From positions 1 through 46,712 of the IMG/VR virus record IMGVR_UViG_3300049024_000096: a DNA stretch of 46,712 nt. One strand, written 5' to 3'. The notes under the pieces are model-generated. The model had not been told where the DNA came from. It worked only from the letters and a program-made list of their open reading frames with translations, and did not search any database. The DNA comes from a virus. Each line of letters starts with the position of its first letter. Position 1 is the first letter of the stretch. Positions 23,317-31,257 of the stretch are shown piece after piece. A program made the position numbers and the translations under genes.

Positions 23317-23999
23317 ATGGGCAAACTGCAGAACATCATCAAGGGAACGCGCGCCGTGAAGGCCGTGCCGTTCCGCTTGGCTGATGCCCCGCCCCTCCAG
23401 TTCGGCGAGGAGACCGACGAGCACACCATGATGGTGGGCTTGCGCGTGCTCACGCCGGCTGAGATCGGTGACGTTTACGAAAAGGCGATGGCTGACGCCG
23501 CGAAAGCGGGTGTCACCCAATGGCTCGACACGCATCCGCTGTGTCGACTGCACGAGATGATCCACACGGTGGCGCTCGCGGCGGTCGACGTCGACAGTCC
23601 GGATCGTGCCGAGCCTTTTTTCGTTGGCGGCGCCGAAACTGTTCGCACGCACCCTGGCATGTGCGGCGACAACCTCGCTTACCTGTACGAGCAACACCGG
23701 ATCTGGCAGGACGAATGCAGTCCACGCGGACCCGCTAAGACCATCGGCGAACTCGTCGCCATGGTGGCAGAGGAGGCGGCGCGCCCGGAAAATGCGCCCG
23801 ACGGCCCTTTCTCGCGATTGCGGCCCAGTGCTCTCAAGAGCTCGCTGCACTCTATATGCGTCCTGCTATCGAGCTCACTCGTGGACAAGTTGCAGTCTTC
23901 CTCTGGGGGCGGCACGAGTTCCGACAATGGCGGGAGCGAGAGCGAAAGTCCGGTAAGCCCGGCCTCATCGGAGCCATTGGCGACGACGACGACCGGTAG
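23317..23999 (+). CDS. Tail assembly chaperone, -1 frameshifted form
   Basis: If ribosomes slip one base back on C-CCT-TTC (23805-23811), 165 zero-frame residues are followed by 62 residues read from 23811 and ending at TAG 23997-23999. The shifted text (LAIAAQCSQELAALYMRP, then AIELTRGQVAVFLWGRHEF, then RQWRERERKSG, then DDDD) is helical with aromatic residues and looks like a real domain. The -1 frame is open from 23739 to 23996. Such G/GT-type frameshifts are established for lambda and Mu-like tails. Here it is predicted. Confidence 0.65.
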
Positions 24000-24012
24000 C
24001 GAGGATCCGTGA
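23317..24012 (+). CDS. Tail assembly chaperone, short (zero-frame) form
   Basis: This gene encodes 231 aa. Residues 1-160 form a helical domain (LTPAEIGDVYEKAMADAAK, RLHEMIHTVALAAVDVD, DNLAYLYEQHRIWQDE, TIGELVAMVAEEAA). After residue 165 the frame becomes low-complexity Ser/Gly/Thr (LQSSSGGGTSSDNGGSESES), which looks like out-of-frame text. A slippery heptamer at 23805-23811 would switch to a frame with a better protein. Placement between tube and tape measure is where tail chaperones with programmed frameshifts occur. Confidence 0.75.
   Translation: MGKLQNIIKGTRAVKAVPFRLADAPPLQFGEETDEHTMMVGLRVLTPAEIGDVYEKAMADAAKAGVTQWLDTHPLCRLHEMIHTVALAAVDVDSPDRAEPFFVGGAETVRTHPGMCGDNLAYLYEQHRIWQDECSPRGPAKTIGELVAMVAEEAARPENAPDGPFSRLRPSALKSSLHSICVLLSSSLVDKLQSSSGGGTSSDNGGSESESPVSPASSEPLATTTTGSEDP
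23805..23811 (+). promoter_or_regulatory. Slippery heptamer for -1 frameshifting
   Basis: C CCT TTC, in zero-frame phase, fits X-XXY-YYZ exactly. After slipping, tRNA-Pro pairs with CCC and tRNA-Phe with TTT. GCTC-TCAA-GAGC (23830-23841) can form a small hairpin 18 bases downstream, and an SD-like AGGAGG (23771-23776) lies 28 bases upstream, farther than the classic stimulatory distance. Confidence 0.6.
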
Positions 24013-24608
24013 CGACGTTCGAGAGAGCTGTCGCCAAGGCGCGAGCACCCGGGGCGACGCTTGTCCTTCAGCCCTGGTGCTTTGCCGACGAGTGGTCGAA
24101 AAAGCCAACGACTCCGGTCTGCGTGGGGCTGCGTCTGCTCGCCGACAGCGAAAAGACCAAGGCGAGGCTCACGGCCGAGGAGCTTGCCGACCAGGTGCAT
24201 CCGCAACGCGGGCCGAATTGGATCGACAGCTTCAACGACGCCCTGATTCGTCAGGTGGTGGCGCTCGCGCTCTGTGACCCCAATGACGTCAAGAAACCAT
24301 TCGACCTGATGCCCTTCCCCGAGTCGGACGTCAGCGATGCCTTCACGTCGCGCGGCGCCGCGCTCGTGTTCGAAGCCATCGACAGCTACGAAATCAACTC
24401 GAGCCCCATCGGAATTGCCGCCGATCGTCCGGAACTCGACAAGCTCGCTCACCTCGTCAGGCTCGTCGACCCGAAAAGACTGCCGATGCCATTGCGGCGC
24501 ATGATCGGGCACGTTGTTGGTGAGCTCGATCAGCTCGTGGATGAAGATTCAGTGGACGCCGCCGGCATCAACGACACGGGCAACGAAGTCGCTCCCGTCG
24601 TCAGTTAG
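24009..24608 (+). CDS. Hypothetical tail-region protein
   Basis: This gene encodes 199 aa from a GTG overlapping the end of the short chaperone form (GTGA) and nine bases after the end of the long form. It has VLQPWCFADEWSKKPTTPVCVGLRLLADSEKTKARLTAEELADQV and a C-terminal helical region (LDKLAHLVRLVDPKRLPMPLRRMIGHVVGELDQLVDED). It lies in the -1 frame of the chaperone gene, so it may be a second chaperone part. No family was recognised. Its last 60 bases overlap the reverse-strand gene. Confidence 0.65.
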   Translation: MTTFERAVAKARAPGATLVLQPWCFADEWSKKPTTPVCVGLRLLADSEKTKARLTAEELADQVHPQRGPNWIDSFNDALIRQVVALALCDPNDVKKPFDLMPFPESDVSDAFTSRGAALVFEAIDSYEINSSPIGIAADRPELDKLAHLVRLVDPKRLPMPLRRMIGHVVGELDQLVDEDSVDAAGINDTGNEVAPVVS

Positions 24609-25082
24609 CAGAGTCTCGTCGGCAACCTGCTCGGGTCGAGTCAGGTCGATGTAGAGCAGGCAGGAGCTCACGTCGAAGCCGAGCGCACGGGCTCGCTCGT
24701 GCAGCACAGCGAACTTGGCGCGACCATCGGTGAGCAGCGATCGCAAGTGCAGCTCGTCAGCGTGGAGCAGCACCAACTCGGCCCGCGCCTCCTGCAACTG
24801 ACCCTCCATGCGGCCGCAGATCCTGGCCACGTCCGCAGCGAGCTCCGGATCGCGGAGCGCTGCTGGTGCCGCCGACCGCATCTCCCAGACACGTGAGTCG
24901 CGCTCCAGGCGCTCAATGCGCTGCTCGAGCAGGACGGCGCGCGAGACCACCGTCCGGAAGCGGGCGGCCTTGTCGTTGAGCTGCTCGGCCAGCCGCTGCA
25001 GGTAGCGCGCCACCTCTGGCTCGACCGGTCTGCGGGGCTCGTAGCCCAGGCGCGCCAGTAGTCGTTTCAGCACTCCCCCCAC
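24549..25082 (-). CDS. Reverse-strand helical protein inside the tail operon
   Basis: This gene encodes 177 aa from a GTG with an excellent binding site (GGGGGAGG six bases ahead). It is nearly all helix with coiled-coil character (VARYLQRLAEQLNDKAARFRTVVSRAVLLEQRIERLERD, DVARICGRMEGQLQEARAELVLLHADELHLRSLL), then FDVSSCLLYIDLTRPEQVADE. No forward gene occupies 24609-25102. Its end overlaps the forward gene by 60 bases and its start is 20 bases from the tape-measure start, divergently oriented. Role unknown; possibly an independently expressed moron. Confidence 0.7.
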   Translation of the reverse strand: MGGVLKRLLARLGYEPRRPVEPEVARYLQRLAEQLNDKAARFRTVVSRAVLLEQRIERLERDSRVWEMRSAAPAALRDPELAADVARICGRMEGQLQEARAELVLLHADELHLRSLLTDGRAKFAVLHERARALGFDVSSCLLYIDLTRPEQVADETLLTDDGSDFVARVVDAGGVH

Positions 25083-25096
25083 CGTAAGCCTCCCCC
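25083..25096 (-). promoter_or_regulatory. Strong ribosome-binding site for the reverse-strand gene
   Basis: Read leftwards, GGGGGAGG is followed by six bases and the GTG start at 25082. This decides the start and the strand. The same DNA read forwards is C-rich and gives no binding site for the tape-measure gene. Confidence 0.6.
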
Positions 25097-25102
25097 GGAC
25101 CC

Positions 25103-27331
25103 GTGGCCAGCCCCATCCGCATCAGAATCGGCGCCAGCCTCGAGGCCAGCGTGGATAGGGCCTTCCAGTCCGCCGTCCAGAAGGCTGGGCAGGCCGAAAA
25201 GGCCATGCAGCGCCAGAAGCGAGAAACTGCCAGCGTTGCCGACCAAGAGGCGAAGCGCCAGCTCAAGGCACAGGAGCGGCTCAACAAGGTCGCCGAGACC
25301 CTCGACCGGCAGCGCTCCCGCGGTCTCTTCCAGCAGTACCGGGCCCAAGAGGCGGCGGCCGAGCGCGCTGCCAAGGTCCAAGAGCGCGCCACGGCGCGCG
25401 CTCACGCTGCCGAGCGGCGGGAGATCGACAAGACGTGGCGGGCGCTCGAACGCTCGCTCTCACAGGCACAGCGCAAGCGCGAGGCGGCAGACCGCCAGGC
25501 ACAGCGGGTCTCGGCTCGCCAAGGGGAGAGCTTCGCGCGCCGCACCAGCCACCGCGCCAGCCGCTTTCTGATGCCGGAGGCGCCGCTCGGCCCGATGGCG
25601 CTGCGCGCGCTCGGTGGCGTTGCGCAGGGCGCGGGTATCGACTTCAGCATCGCCGGCGCCGTCGGACGCGTCGTCGACCTCGAGCAGACCGCCCAAGACC
25701 TCAGCAACTCAGGCTACCAGGCAGGAGCCACGGGAGCGAACGGAAAGCGCGTCGATCCCCGCGAACTCGTGGCCCAAGCGCGCTCAGTGGCCGGCACCTA
25801 CGGCATGGACGCCGGGGACGTGATCGGTGGCCTCGTCCAGTACCAGAAGATCGCGGGCGACCTCGAGACGGGCCGTCAGAACCTCGCCCAGATGGCCGCT
25901 CTGGCCAAGGCGACGGGCACCAACCTGACCGACATGGCTGCGGCTACTGCCAACGTCTCGAACGGCCTGGGCGAAATCCCGAACAAGGCCGAGGCAATCG
26001 ACTCGGTCATGCGCACCATCGCCGGGCAAGGCAAGCTCGGCGCCGTCGAGATCTCCGACATGGCGACGCACATGGCGCGCATCGCGGCCGCAGCGTCCAA
26101 CTTCAGTGGCGACCGCGCGTCGAATATCTCGACGTTCGGTGCGCTGGCGCAGATCGCTAGAGCCGAGGGCGGAGCACCGAGCGCCGCGGAGGCGGCCCGC
26201 TCGATGGGCGGCTTCGCCAACACGTTCAAGAAGAGCGCACGCAACAAGGAGTTCCAGGCGATCGTCGGCAAGAGCGCCTTCACGGACAAGAGCAATCAGT
26301 TCCTGCGCGGCCCGCTCGATCTCATCAAGGATGCTCTGCTCGCCACCAAGGGCGACCAGATCAAGATGAACAAGATCTTCATGGACGTCGTCGGCGCCCG
26401 CACGATCACGGGTCTCACCAAGACGTTCACGGGCGCCGGCGGTGGCGCTGGCGGTATTGCAGCCGTCGACAAGCAACTCGAGCGCATGCTCAAGGCGCAG
26501 ATGTCGAAGGACGAGGTCAAGGACTCGGCCGCTCGCGCTGCTGCCACCACCAAATCGCGCGCGGCCCGCTTCCAGAACGCCTGGGACAGCGTGGCCGACC
26601 AGACGATGTCTGAGCTACTGCCCTCCCTCGAGGACGCGAGCGACGGGATTCTCAAGTTCGCTAAGGTCGCGGGCGCTGTGGCGACTTGGATGGTCCAGAA
26701 CCCCAAGTCCGCAATCGCCGGCGCCATCAGTGTTTCCATCGCGCGCGCCGGACTCGAGTCCGCTTTCCGGGCTGGCATTGAGCGCGTCATTCTTGGAGCC
26801 AACAACTCACGCGCTAGCAACGTGGGAAACATCGCCAGCGCTCTCGGCGGGGCCTTTACGATCGCCTCGATCGCAGCGTCCGTCATTACGGTGGCGCAAC
26901 TCTACGCCGAGAAGATGTACGACCAGTCCGGCAAGGACTTCTCGGAGGGCATCGACAAGTCCGCGCGCGCCGACGACCTAACCAAGCAGATCCAGCAAGC
27001 GATGGCCGCTGGCGACATGGCCAAGGCCGAAAAGCTTGCTGAAAAGCAGGTGCAGCTGCGCAAGGAGGGCGCGCAGAAGGTCGCCGACAGTGAGAATTTC
27101 ACCGGCATCGACAAGTACCTCGACCAGATGGCGCGCGGCGCGCTCGTCACCTTCGGGCAAGGCGACGTCGTGCGCAATTCTGACAAGGCCGTGGCCGAGC
27201 AGTTGCGACAGAACATCGTCGAGCTCCAAAACTCCAAGGCACTACTGGCCGAGATCAGGGACGCAATCCGTGAGTCCAAGCCGCCTGTTGGTGACGGAGC
27301 TGCACCTGGTGACGGGCGCGGGTCGCAGTAG
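25103..27331 (+). CDS. Tape measure protein
   Basis: This gene encodes 742 aa. The start (SPIRIRIGASLEASVDRAFQSAVQKAGQAEKAMQRQKRE) is typical, followed by a long coiled coil to about residue 150. A conserved helical domain follows, including GLVQYQKIAGDLETGRQNLAQMAALAKATGTNLTDMAAATANVSNGLGE. Near residue 585 there is a hydrophobic stretch (IASALGGAFTIASIAASVITVAQLY) as in membrane-penetrating tape measures. It sets tail length. The GTG start lacks a visible Shine-Dalgarno site and lies nearly 500 bases from the previous forward gene. At 742 aa it predicts a tail of roughly 110 nm by the usual ~0.15 nm per residue rule. Confidence 0.88.
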   Translation: MASPIRIRIGASLEASVDRAFQSAVQKAGQAEKAMQRQKRETASVADQEAKRQLKAQERLNKVAETLDRQRSRGLFQQYRAQEAAAERAAKVQERATARAHAAERREIDKTWRALERSLSQAQRKREAADRQAQRVSARQGESFARRTSHRASRFLMPEAPLGPMALRALGGVAQGAGIDFSIAGAVGRVVDLEQTAQDLSNSGYQAGATGANGKRVDPRELVAQARSVAGTYGMDAGDVIGGLVQYQKIAGDLETGRQNLAQMAALAKATGTNLTDMAAATANVSNGLGEIPNKAEAIDSVMRTIAGQGKLGAVEISDMATHMARIAAAASNFSGDRASNISTFGALAQIARAEGGAPSAAEAARSMGGFANTFKKSARNKEFQAIVGKSAFTDKSNQFLRGPLDLIKDALLATKGDQIKMNKIFMDVVGARTITGLTKTFTGAGGGAGGIAAVDKQLERMLKAQMSKDEVKDSAARAAATTKSRAARFQNAWDSVADQTMSELLPSLEDASDGILKFAKVAGAVATWMVQNPKSAIAGAISVSIARAGLESAFRAGIERVILGANNSRASNVGNIASALGGAFTIASIAASVITVAQLYAEKMYDQSGKDFSEGIDKSARADDLTKQIQQAMAAGDMAKAEKLAEKQVQLRKEGAQKVADSENFTGIDKYLDQMARGALVTFGQGDVVRNSDKAVAEQLRQNIVELQNSKALLAEIRDAIRESKPPVGDGAAPGDGRGSQ

Positions 27332-27333
27332 TC

Positions 27334-28245
27334 ATGCCCGCCTTCGATAGCGCACAGCGCGCGAGCTTCAATGGGATCGCCTTCCCGGTGAAGACCATCT
27401 CGATCAAGGGCAAATATCGGCACGCCGACCACGAGTATCTGCGCGTGCCCGGCGCCGTCATCGAGAAGCTCGAGCGCTCCGTCTACAGCATCGAGATGCA
27501 GGCGGTGTTCGACACGAACATCCGCGGCTACGGGCAGCTCTGGCCTAACGGCGTCCAGGCGCTGCGCGCGCTGTACGAAGCCGGTACGACCGGGCCGCTC
27601 GTGGTGCCCACCATCGGAACACTGCCGGCCTTTCAGCCCGACTGGGACCAGAACATTGAGATCGCTAAGGTCCGCTCAGGCGAGACCATCAAGCTGAGCT
27701 TCAAAGAGGATCAGACCCAGAAGTTTCTGCAGCTCGCGCTTGTCCAGACACAGCAGCAGTCGCTGGCCACGACGACGGGCAACCTCGCGACGGTGCTGGC
27801 GAGCCTGAATCCTCCACCTGAGGATCAGTCGCTATTCGATGGCATCGTGAGCAGCGCGAACAGCATTTTGGCCATCAAAGATCAGGCGGATCTTTACGGT
27901 GGACTGCTGTCCGTGAAGCTGCAGACGCTAACTTCGTTGTTCGACCAAGCCGATAAGCAGCTCGAATCACTGAAGGACCCCGCGAACTTCGAAGCGCTCG
28001 ATGCGTTCCTCGAGATGTGGAACGCGGCCGTCAGGATGGCCACGAATCTTGCCGATAGCCCACGCGGCCCGCGCTCGTACACGACGCCGCGACAGATGAG
28101 CGTCTCGGACATCGCGACCGCCATCTACGGGAGCAGCGAACGGGCCCCCGAAATCATGATGAACAACCGGTTTTCTGACCCGTTTGCCGTGCCAGCGGGT
28201 GAAAAAGTCATCTATTTCGAGGACGCGGGCCTGCTCGCGGCGTGA
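27334..28245 (+). CDS. Mu gpN-like DNA circulation/tail protein with LysM-like end
   Basis: This gene encodes 303 aa. The N-terminus (FNGIAFPVKTISIKGKYRHADHEYLRVPGAVIEKLERSVYSIEMQAVFD) and LWPNGVQALRALYEAGTTGPLVVPTIG match the DNA circulation/gpN family, whose Mu member forms part of the hub-adjacent baseplate. The C-terminal 45 residues (MSVSDIATAIYGSSERAPEIMMNNRFSDPFAVPAGEKVIYFED) resemble a LysM/gpX-like module, suggesting peptidoglycan or tail binding. Gene order (tape measure, N, P, 45, 46, 47, 48) is exactly Mu-like. Confidence 0.82.
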   Translation: MPAFDSAQRASFNGIAFPVKTISIKGKYRHADHEYLRVPGAVIEKLERSVYSIEMQAVFDTNIRGYGQLWPNGVQALRALYEAGTTGPLVVPTIGTLPAFQPDWDQNIEIAKVRSGETIKLSFKEDQTQKFLQLALVQTQQQSLATTTGNLATVLASLNPPPEDQSLFDGIVSSANSILAIKDQADLYGGLLSVKLQTLTSLFDQADKQLESLKDPANFEALDAFLEMWNAAVRMATNLADSPRGPRSYTTPRQMSVSDIATAIYGSSERAPEIMMNNRFSDPFAVPAGEKVIYFEDAGLLAA

Positions 28246-28248
28246 TCC

Positions 28249-29688
28249 GTGGGGCACGCCGTCAACGAGGACCGATTCCGTCTGGTGGTCGACGGGAAGG
28301 ACTGCCCGATCGCCTCGCGGTACAGCGCAGCCGCGGGCGTCTTCGATGTCCCATCGCAGTTCGACATGCAGGTCGGCCACAACGGCCTGCTGACGGAGCT
28401 GCTGCACAACTATTGCGAGTTCACGCCCTTCGAGCTGTACGTCAACGATGTGCAGGTCATGGTGGGCGACATCGACGAGCTCACGGGAGCCGGCGGCGAT
28501 GGCACGGAGCTCAAGATCGATGGTCGCGACCGGCTCAAGTACATCGTCGACTGCGAAGTCGAAAACGACGAAGAGGTCAAGGACGTCACCTTTGCCGAGC
28601 TGACCGAGCTAGCGATGAAGCGCGTCGGTCTCGGCGACGTCTCGCTCGTCAGCGACAACTTGGCCAACCGGAAGGCCATCACCGGAAAGTTCAAAATCAC
28701 CGAAACGGTGAAGCCAAACACCGAGGAGACCGACAGCGAGATCGCTCAGACCGTCGAGACTCGCACGCGCCTGGTGCACAAATCGCTCGAGCTCGAGGCA
28801 GGCTCGACCTGGTGGGACATCCTTATCCCGCAATACCGGCGCGGCGGGTTGTTCCTGTGGGCCGACGTTTTCGGCGGCTTCGTGCTGGCGCAACCGAACG
28901 GCAAGCAGTCGCCGCTTGGTCGGGTCCTTCGTCGCCGGAGTGGAAACGGTGAGTCCGGTGAGGTCACGATCCTGGGACAGCCGGACTTCATGCGGTCGGC
29001 GAAGCCGCGCTACACCGCCGTACAGGTGCTCGGTCGCAAGGGATCAGGCGCCGACGGTCGCGGTACCGCCAAGAGCAAGCGCCTCGACCAAGAGATGATC
29101 GCGCTGCTGAACCCGCTCGAGGCGGACCGCGCGAACGGTGGCAAGCGGCAGAAGGTCAAAACCTACCGGGACGACAAGGTCAAGACGCCAGAGCAGGCAG
29201 ACTTCTTGGCACTCCGGCAGCTGGCCGACAGCCGCCGCAATGGCTTCCGCCTCGTGTACACCGTCTCGGGACACACGTTTCAGTCGATCACTGGCAGCGG
29301 TCGCCTCGTCTGGCAACCCGACACGGTGATGCATGTCGTTGACGACGAGCTTGGGATCGATGGGCCGATGTACGTCGACGACTGCAAATACTCGAAAGAC
29401 GTCCGTGGCCGCACGCAGACGCGCGTGAGTCTGATGCGTTGCGAAGACCTGATCTTCGGCGAAGAAGACCTCCTCAACCCACCGCGCACGGCGAGCAAAA
29501 GGGGCCTCGTGCGGATCGGACGCACCGAAGTGTTCCGGCCCCAATGGGTCAAGGATCCGAACTGGGGCGGACTCCCGACACTGCGCGGCGTGCACCTCGA
29601 CGACGATCCCAGCTTTTCAAATCGAGGGCAGGTTCCAACCGGAGGCACGGGCTTCGTGGTGGACAAGGGCCTTCGCAGGCGTCAGTGA
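28249..29688 (+). CDS. Baseplate hub protein (Mu gpP/gp44-like)
   Basis: This gene encodes 479 aa from a GTG. The start (FRLVVDGKDCPIASRYSAAAGVFDVPSQFDMQVG), and later LYVNDVQVMVGDIDELTGAGGDGTELKIDGRDRLKYIVDCEVE, show the gp44/gpD hub fold. Near the C-terminus come MYVDDCKYSKDVRGRTQTRVSLMRCEDLI ('G ... T.v.lv'). The trimeric hub joins the tube to the spike. A disordered, unusual C-terminal extension follows. The neighbours and order match Mu. Confidence 0.85.
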   Translation: MGHAVNEDRFRLVVDGKDCPIASRYSAAAGVFDVPSQFDMQVGHNGLLTELLHNYCEFTPFELYVNDVQVMVGDIDELTGAGGDGTELKIDGRDRLKYIVDCEVENDEEVKDVTFAELTELAMKRVGLGDVSLVSDNLANRKAITGKFKITETVKPNTEETDSEIAQTVETRTRLVHKSLELEAGSTWWDILIPQYRRGGLFLWADVFGGFVLAQPNGKQSPLGRVLRRRSGNGESGEVTILGQPDFMRSAKPRYTAVQVLGRKGSGADGRGTAKSKRLDQEMIALLNPLEADRANGGKRQKVKTYRDDKVKTPEQADFLALRQLADSRRNGFRLVYTVSGHTFQSITGSGRLVWQPDTVMHVVDDELGIDGPMYVDDCKYSKDVRGRTQTRVSLMRCEDLIFGEEDLLNPPRTASKRGLVRIGRTEVFRPQWVKDPNWGGLPTLRGVHLDDDPSFSNRGQVPTGGTGFVVDKGLRRRQ

Positions 29689-30554
29689 TGGGCGGCTACG
29701 TCGGCATCACCTTCGAGCTGGGGCAGATCCAGTTCACCGAGTACGACGACCGGGACGTGCTTCGCGCGCAGCCTGACGGCCTGGGCGAGGCGCCGCGCGT
29801 CGGCAGCAAGCAGCTGCACCACACGCTGGGTTTCACCGCGCGAGCTCTCGATCCAGACACTGACAGCGACGGAAAAATCATCGAGGGCTCGGGCGGCCTG
29901 GCCCTCATCGGCAAGGATGGCATCGAGCGCTTCATCGTCCCGCTCGGGGATCCGCGCAATCTCGCGAAGCTCCCGATCCTAAAGAAGGGCGAGGCCATGA
30001 TGTATGGCCCTGCTGGCAACTTTGCCCGCTGCCATGCAGACGGCTCGGTCAGCGTCTTCACGACGACCGATGGTACGCTCGACGGCAAGAGCGTTTTCTT
30101 TCAGGTTCGCCCCGATGGCTTCGTTCTCGTTGCGCCCTGGGGAAAACTCACGTTCGACGACGAAGGCTTTCACATGCTCCACAGTAGTGGGGCACGCATG
30201 GAAGCCGGAGCGATCGGCGGTCTACCCGACCCGCTCACGGACCTGATCGGCAGCTACTTCAAGATCGGCGCGGCATCGGTCGAGATTGACGCCGCGCTGA
30301 CAACCATCGGCGCGGCGGGCGGTGTCCCGGATTCAGCCGCGAAGTCCACGCCGGTCATCGCGGCGCTTGCTGCGATCGGCTCCGCGCTCAGTGCGATTCA
30401 GGCCGCGCTCGTGGCGATTCCGCCCGGTCTCACCGAGCCAGCGAAGACCGCGGCGGCGGGTCTCGTGACAACAGCTGGCGGCTTCGTCGTTCCAGCGGCC
30501 GCCGCGTGCGCCGCTTCTGCGGCAGCGGTCCCTTCGAGCACCACGGTCACCTGA
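29688..30554 (+). CDS. Baseplate spike protein (Mu gp45/gpV-like)
   Basis: This gene encodes 288 aa from the ATG of a TGATG overlap. The middle (GGLALIGKDGIERFIVPLGDPRNLAKLPILKKGEAMMYGPAGNFARCHADGSVSVFTTTDG ... FFQVRPDGFVLVAPWGKLTFDDEGFHMLHSSGARMEAG) consists of short strands with 'DG' turns, a beta-helical needle. The last 90 residues are Ala-rich and helical, unlike classic gp45. It pierces the outer membrane. Order supports the call; the N-terminal OB fold is less clear. Confidence 0.72.
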   Translation: MGGYVGITFELGQIQFTEYDDRDVLRAQPDGLGEAPRVGSKQLHHTLGFTARALDPDTDSDGKIIEGSGGLALIGKDGIERFIVPLGDPRNLAKLPILKKGEAMMYGPAGNFARCHADGSVSVFTTTDGTLDGKSVFFQVRPDGFVLVAPWGKLTFDDEGFHMLHSSGARMEAGAIGGLPDPLTDLIGSYFKIGAASVEIDAALTTIGAAGGVPDSAAKSTPVIAALAAIGSALSAIQAALVAIPPGLTEPAKTAAAGLVTTAGGFVVPAAAACAASAAAVPSSTTVT

Positions 30555-30556
30555 CA

Positions 30557-30811
30557 ATGGCCTGCATTCCAGCACCGACTCTGCCTGAGCCGCCTTCGAT
30601 CTTCCCGCTCACGCTCACGCCGCCAACGACTCCCGACCCGGGCTTTCAGGCTGCGTGGTGCTGCAAGCAACTCGCGTTCGAAATACCGACACCGCCAATC
30701 CCGCTTCCGCCATTCACCGCGAACGCAGCGACGGCGGGGATCATCAAGGCTGCGATGGCGACGATTCAGGCCTACCTCGACGCGAGAAGCTTCGACTGCC
30801 CCCGAGAATGA
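30557..30811 (+). CDS. Small Pro-rich protein of the baseplate region
   Basis: This gene encodes 84 aa, two bases after the spike stop. It is rich in Pro (PAPTLPEPPSIFPLTLTPPTTPDPG, IPTPPIPLPP), with Cys in WCCKQ and a helical end (AATAGIIKAAMATIQAYLD). Pro-rich small proteins next to spikes are seen in other contractile phages and may cap or chaperone the spike. Here this is guesswork. Confidence 0.6.
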   Translation: MACIPAPTLPEPPSIFPLTLTPPTTPDPGFQAAWCCKQLAFEIPTPPIPLPPFTANAATAGIIKAAMATIQAYLDARSFDCPRE

Positions 30812-30812
30812 C

Positions 30813-31256
30813 ATGGGTTTCGGATCCTCAGGTGCTGGCACAACTCCAGCCGGCTTCGATGCGCCTACGACGACCGAGGAGCGCCGACTCACCAAGATCG
30901 CTGCCTACAAGGTCGATGGCGCGACCCTCGATTACGTGCGGGACGACGCTGGTCGACTCGTTGGCGAGCACCCGATCGATGCCAAGGTATTTCATCGGCT
31001 GAGAATCCGTGCGCGCTCGGTGCGCTCGGCGCCGGGCACGGGAAACGAGTCGGGCAACAGATTCTACGTCAACCCGTCTACGCTCGAAGCCGAGGTCCGC
31101 GACGACGTCAACCAGGCGCTCGGTGACATGCTCGCCTCCGGCGAGATCGCTGACCGTGGAATCGAGTTCGATCGCTCCGTGCCGACTCGAACCGCCTACC
31201 GCTACCACTACGTGAACCTGAAGACAGGCAAGCGGCAGTTCGTGCCCTCCACCTGA
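30813..31256 (+). CDS. Baseplate wedge protein, Mu gp46/gp25-like
   Basis: This gene encodes 147 aa. It holds DAKVFHRLRIRARSVRSAPGTGNESGNRF, NPSTLEAEVRDDVNQALGDMLASGEIADRGIEFDRSV, and strands YRYHYVNLKTGKRQF. These match the small GP46 family ('dv...v..al..l...g.i...'), the gp25-like wedge component. It overlaps none but follows by one base. The start is the only ATG that keeps the whole domain. Confidence 0.75.
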   Translation: MGFGSSGAGTTPAGFDAPTTTEERRLTKIAAYKVDGATLDYVRDDAGRLVGEHPIDAKVFHRLRIRARSVRSAPGTGNESGNRFYVNPSTLEAEVRDDVNQALGDMLASGEIADRGIEFDRSVPTRTAYRYHYVNLKTGKRQFVPST

Positions 31257-31257
31257 C

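Noticed and set aside
20805-23453. Very long reverse-strand frame (882 codons) opposite the sheath and tube genes
   Set aside because: It lies antisense to well-recognised sheath and tube genes; long antisense frames arise by chance in GC-rich coding DNA. No protein family is recognisable.
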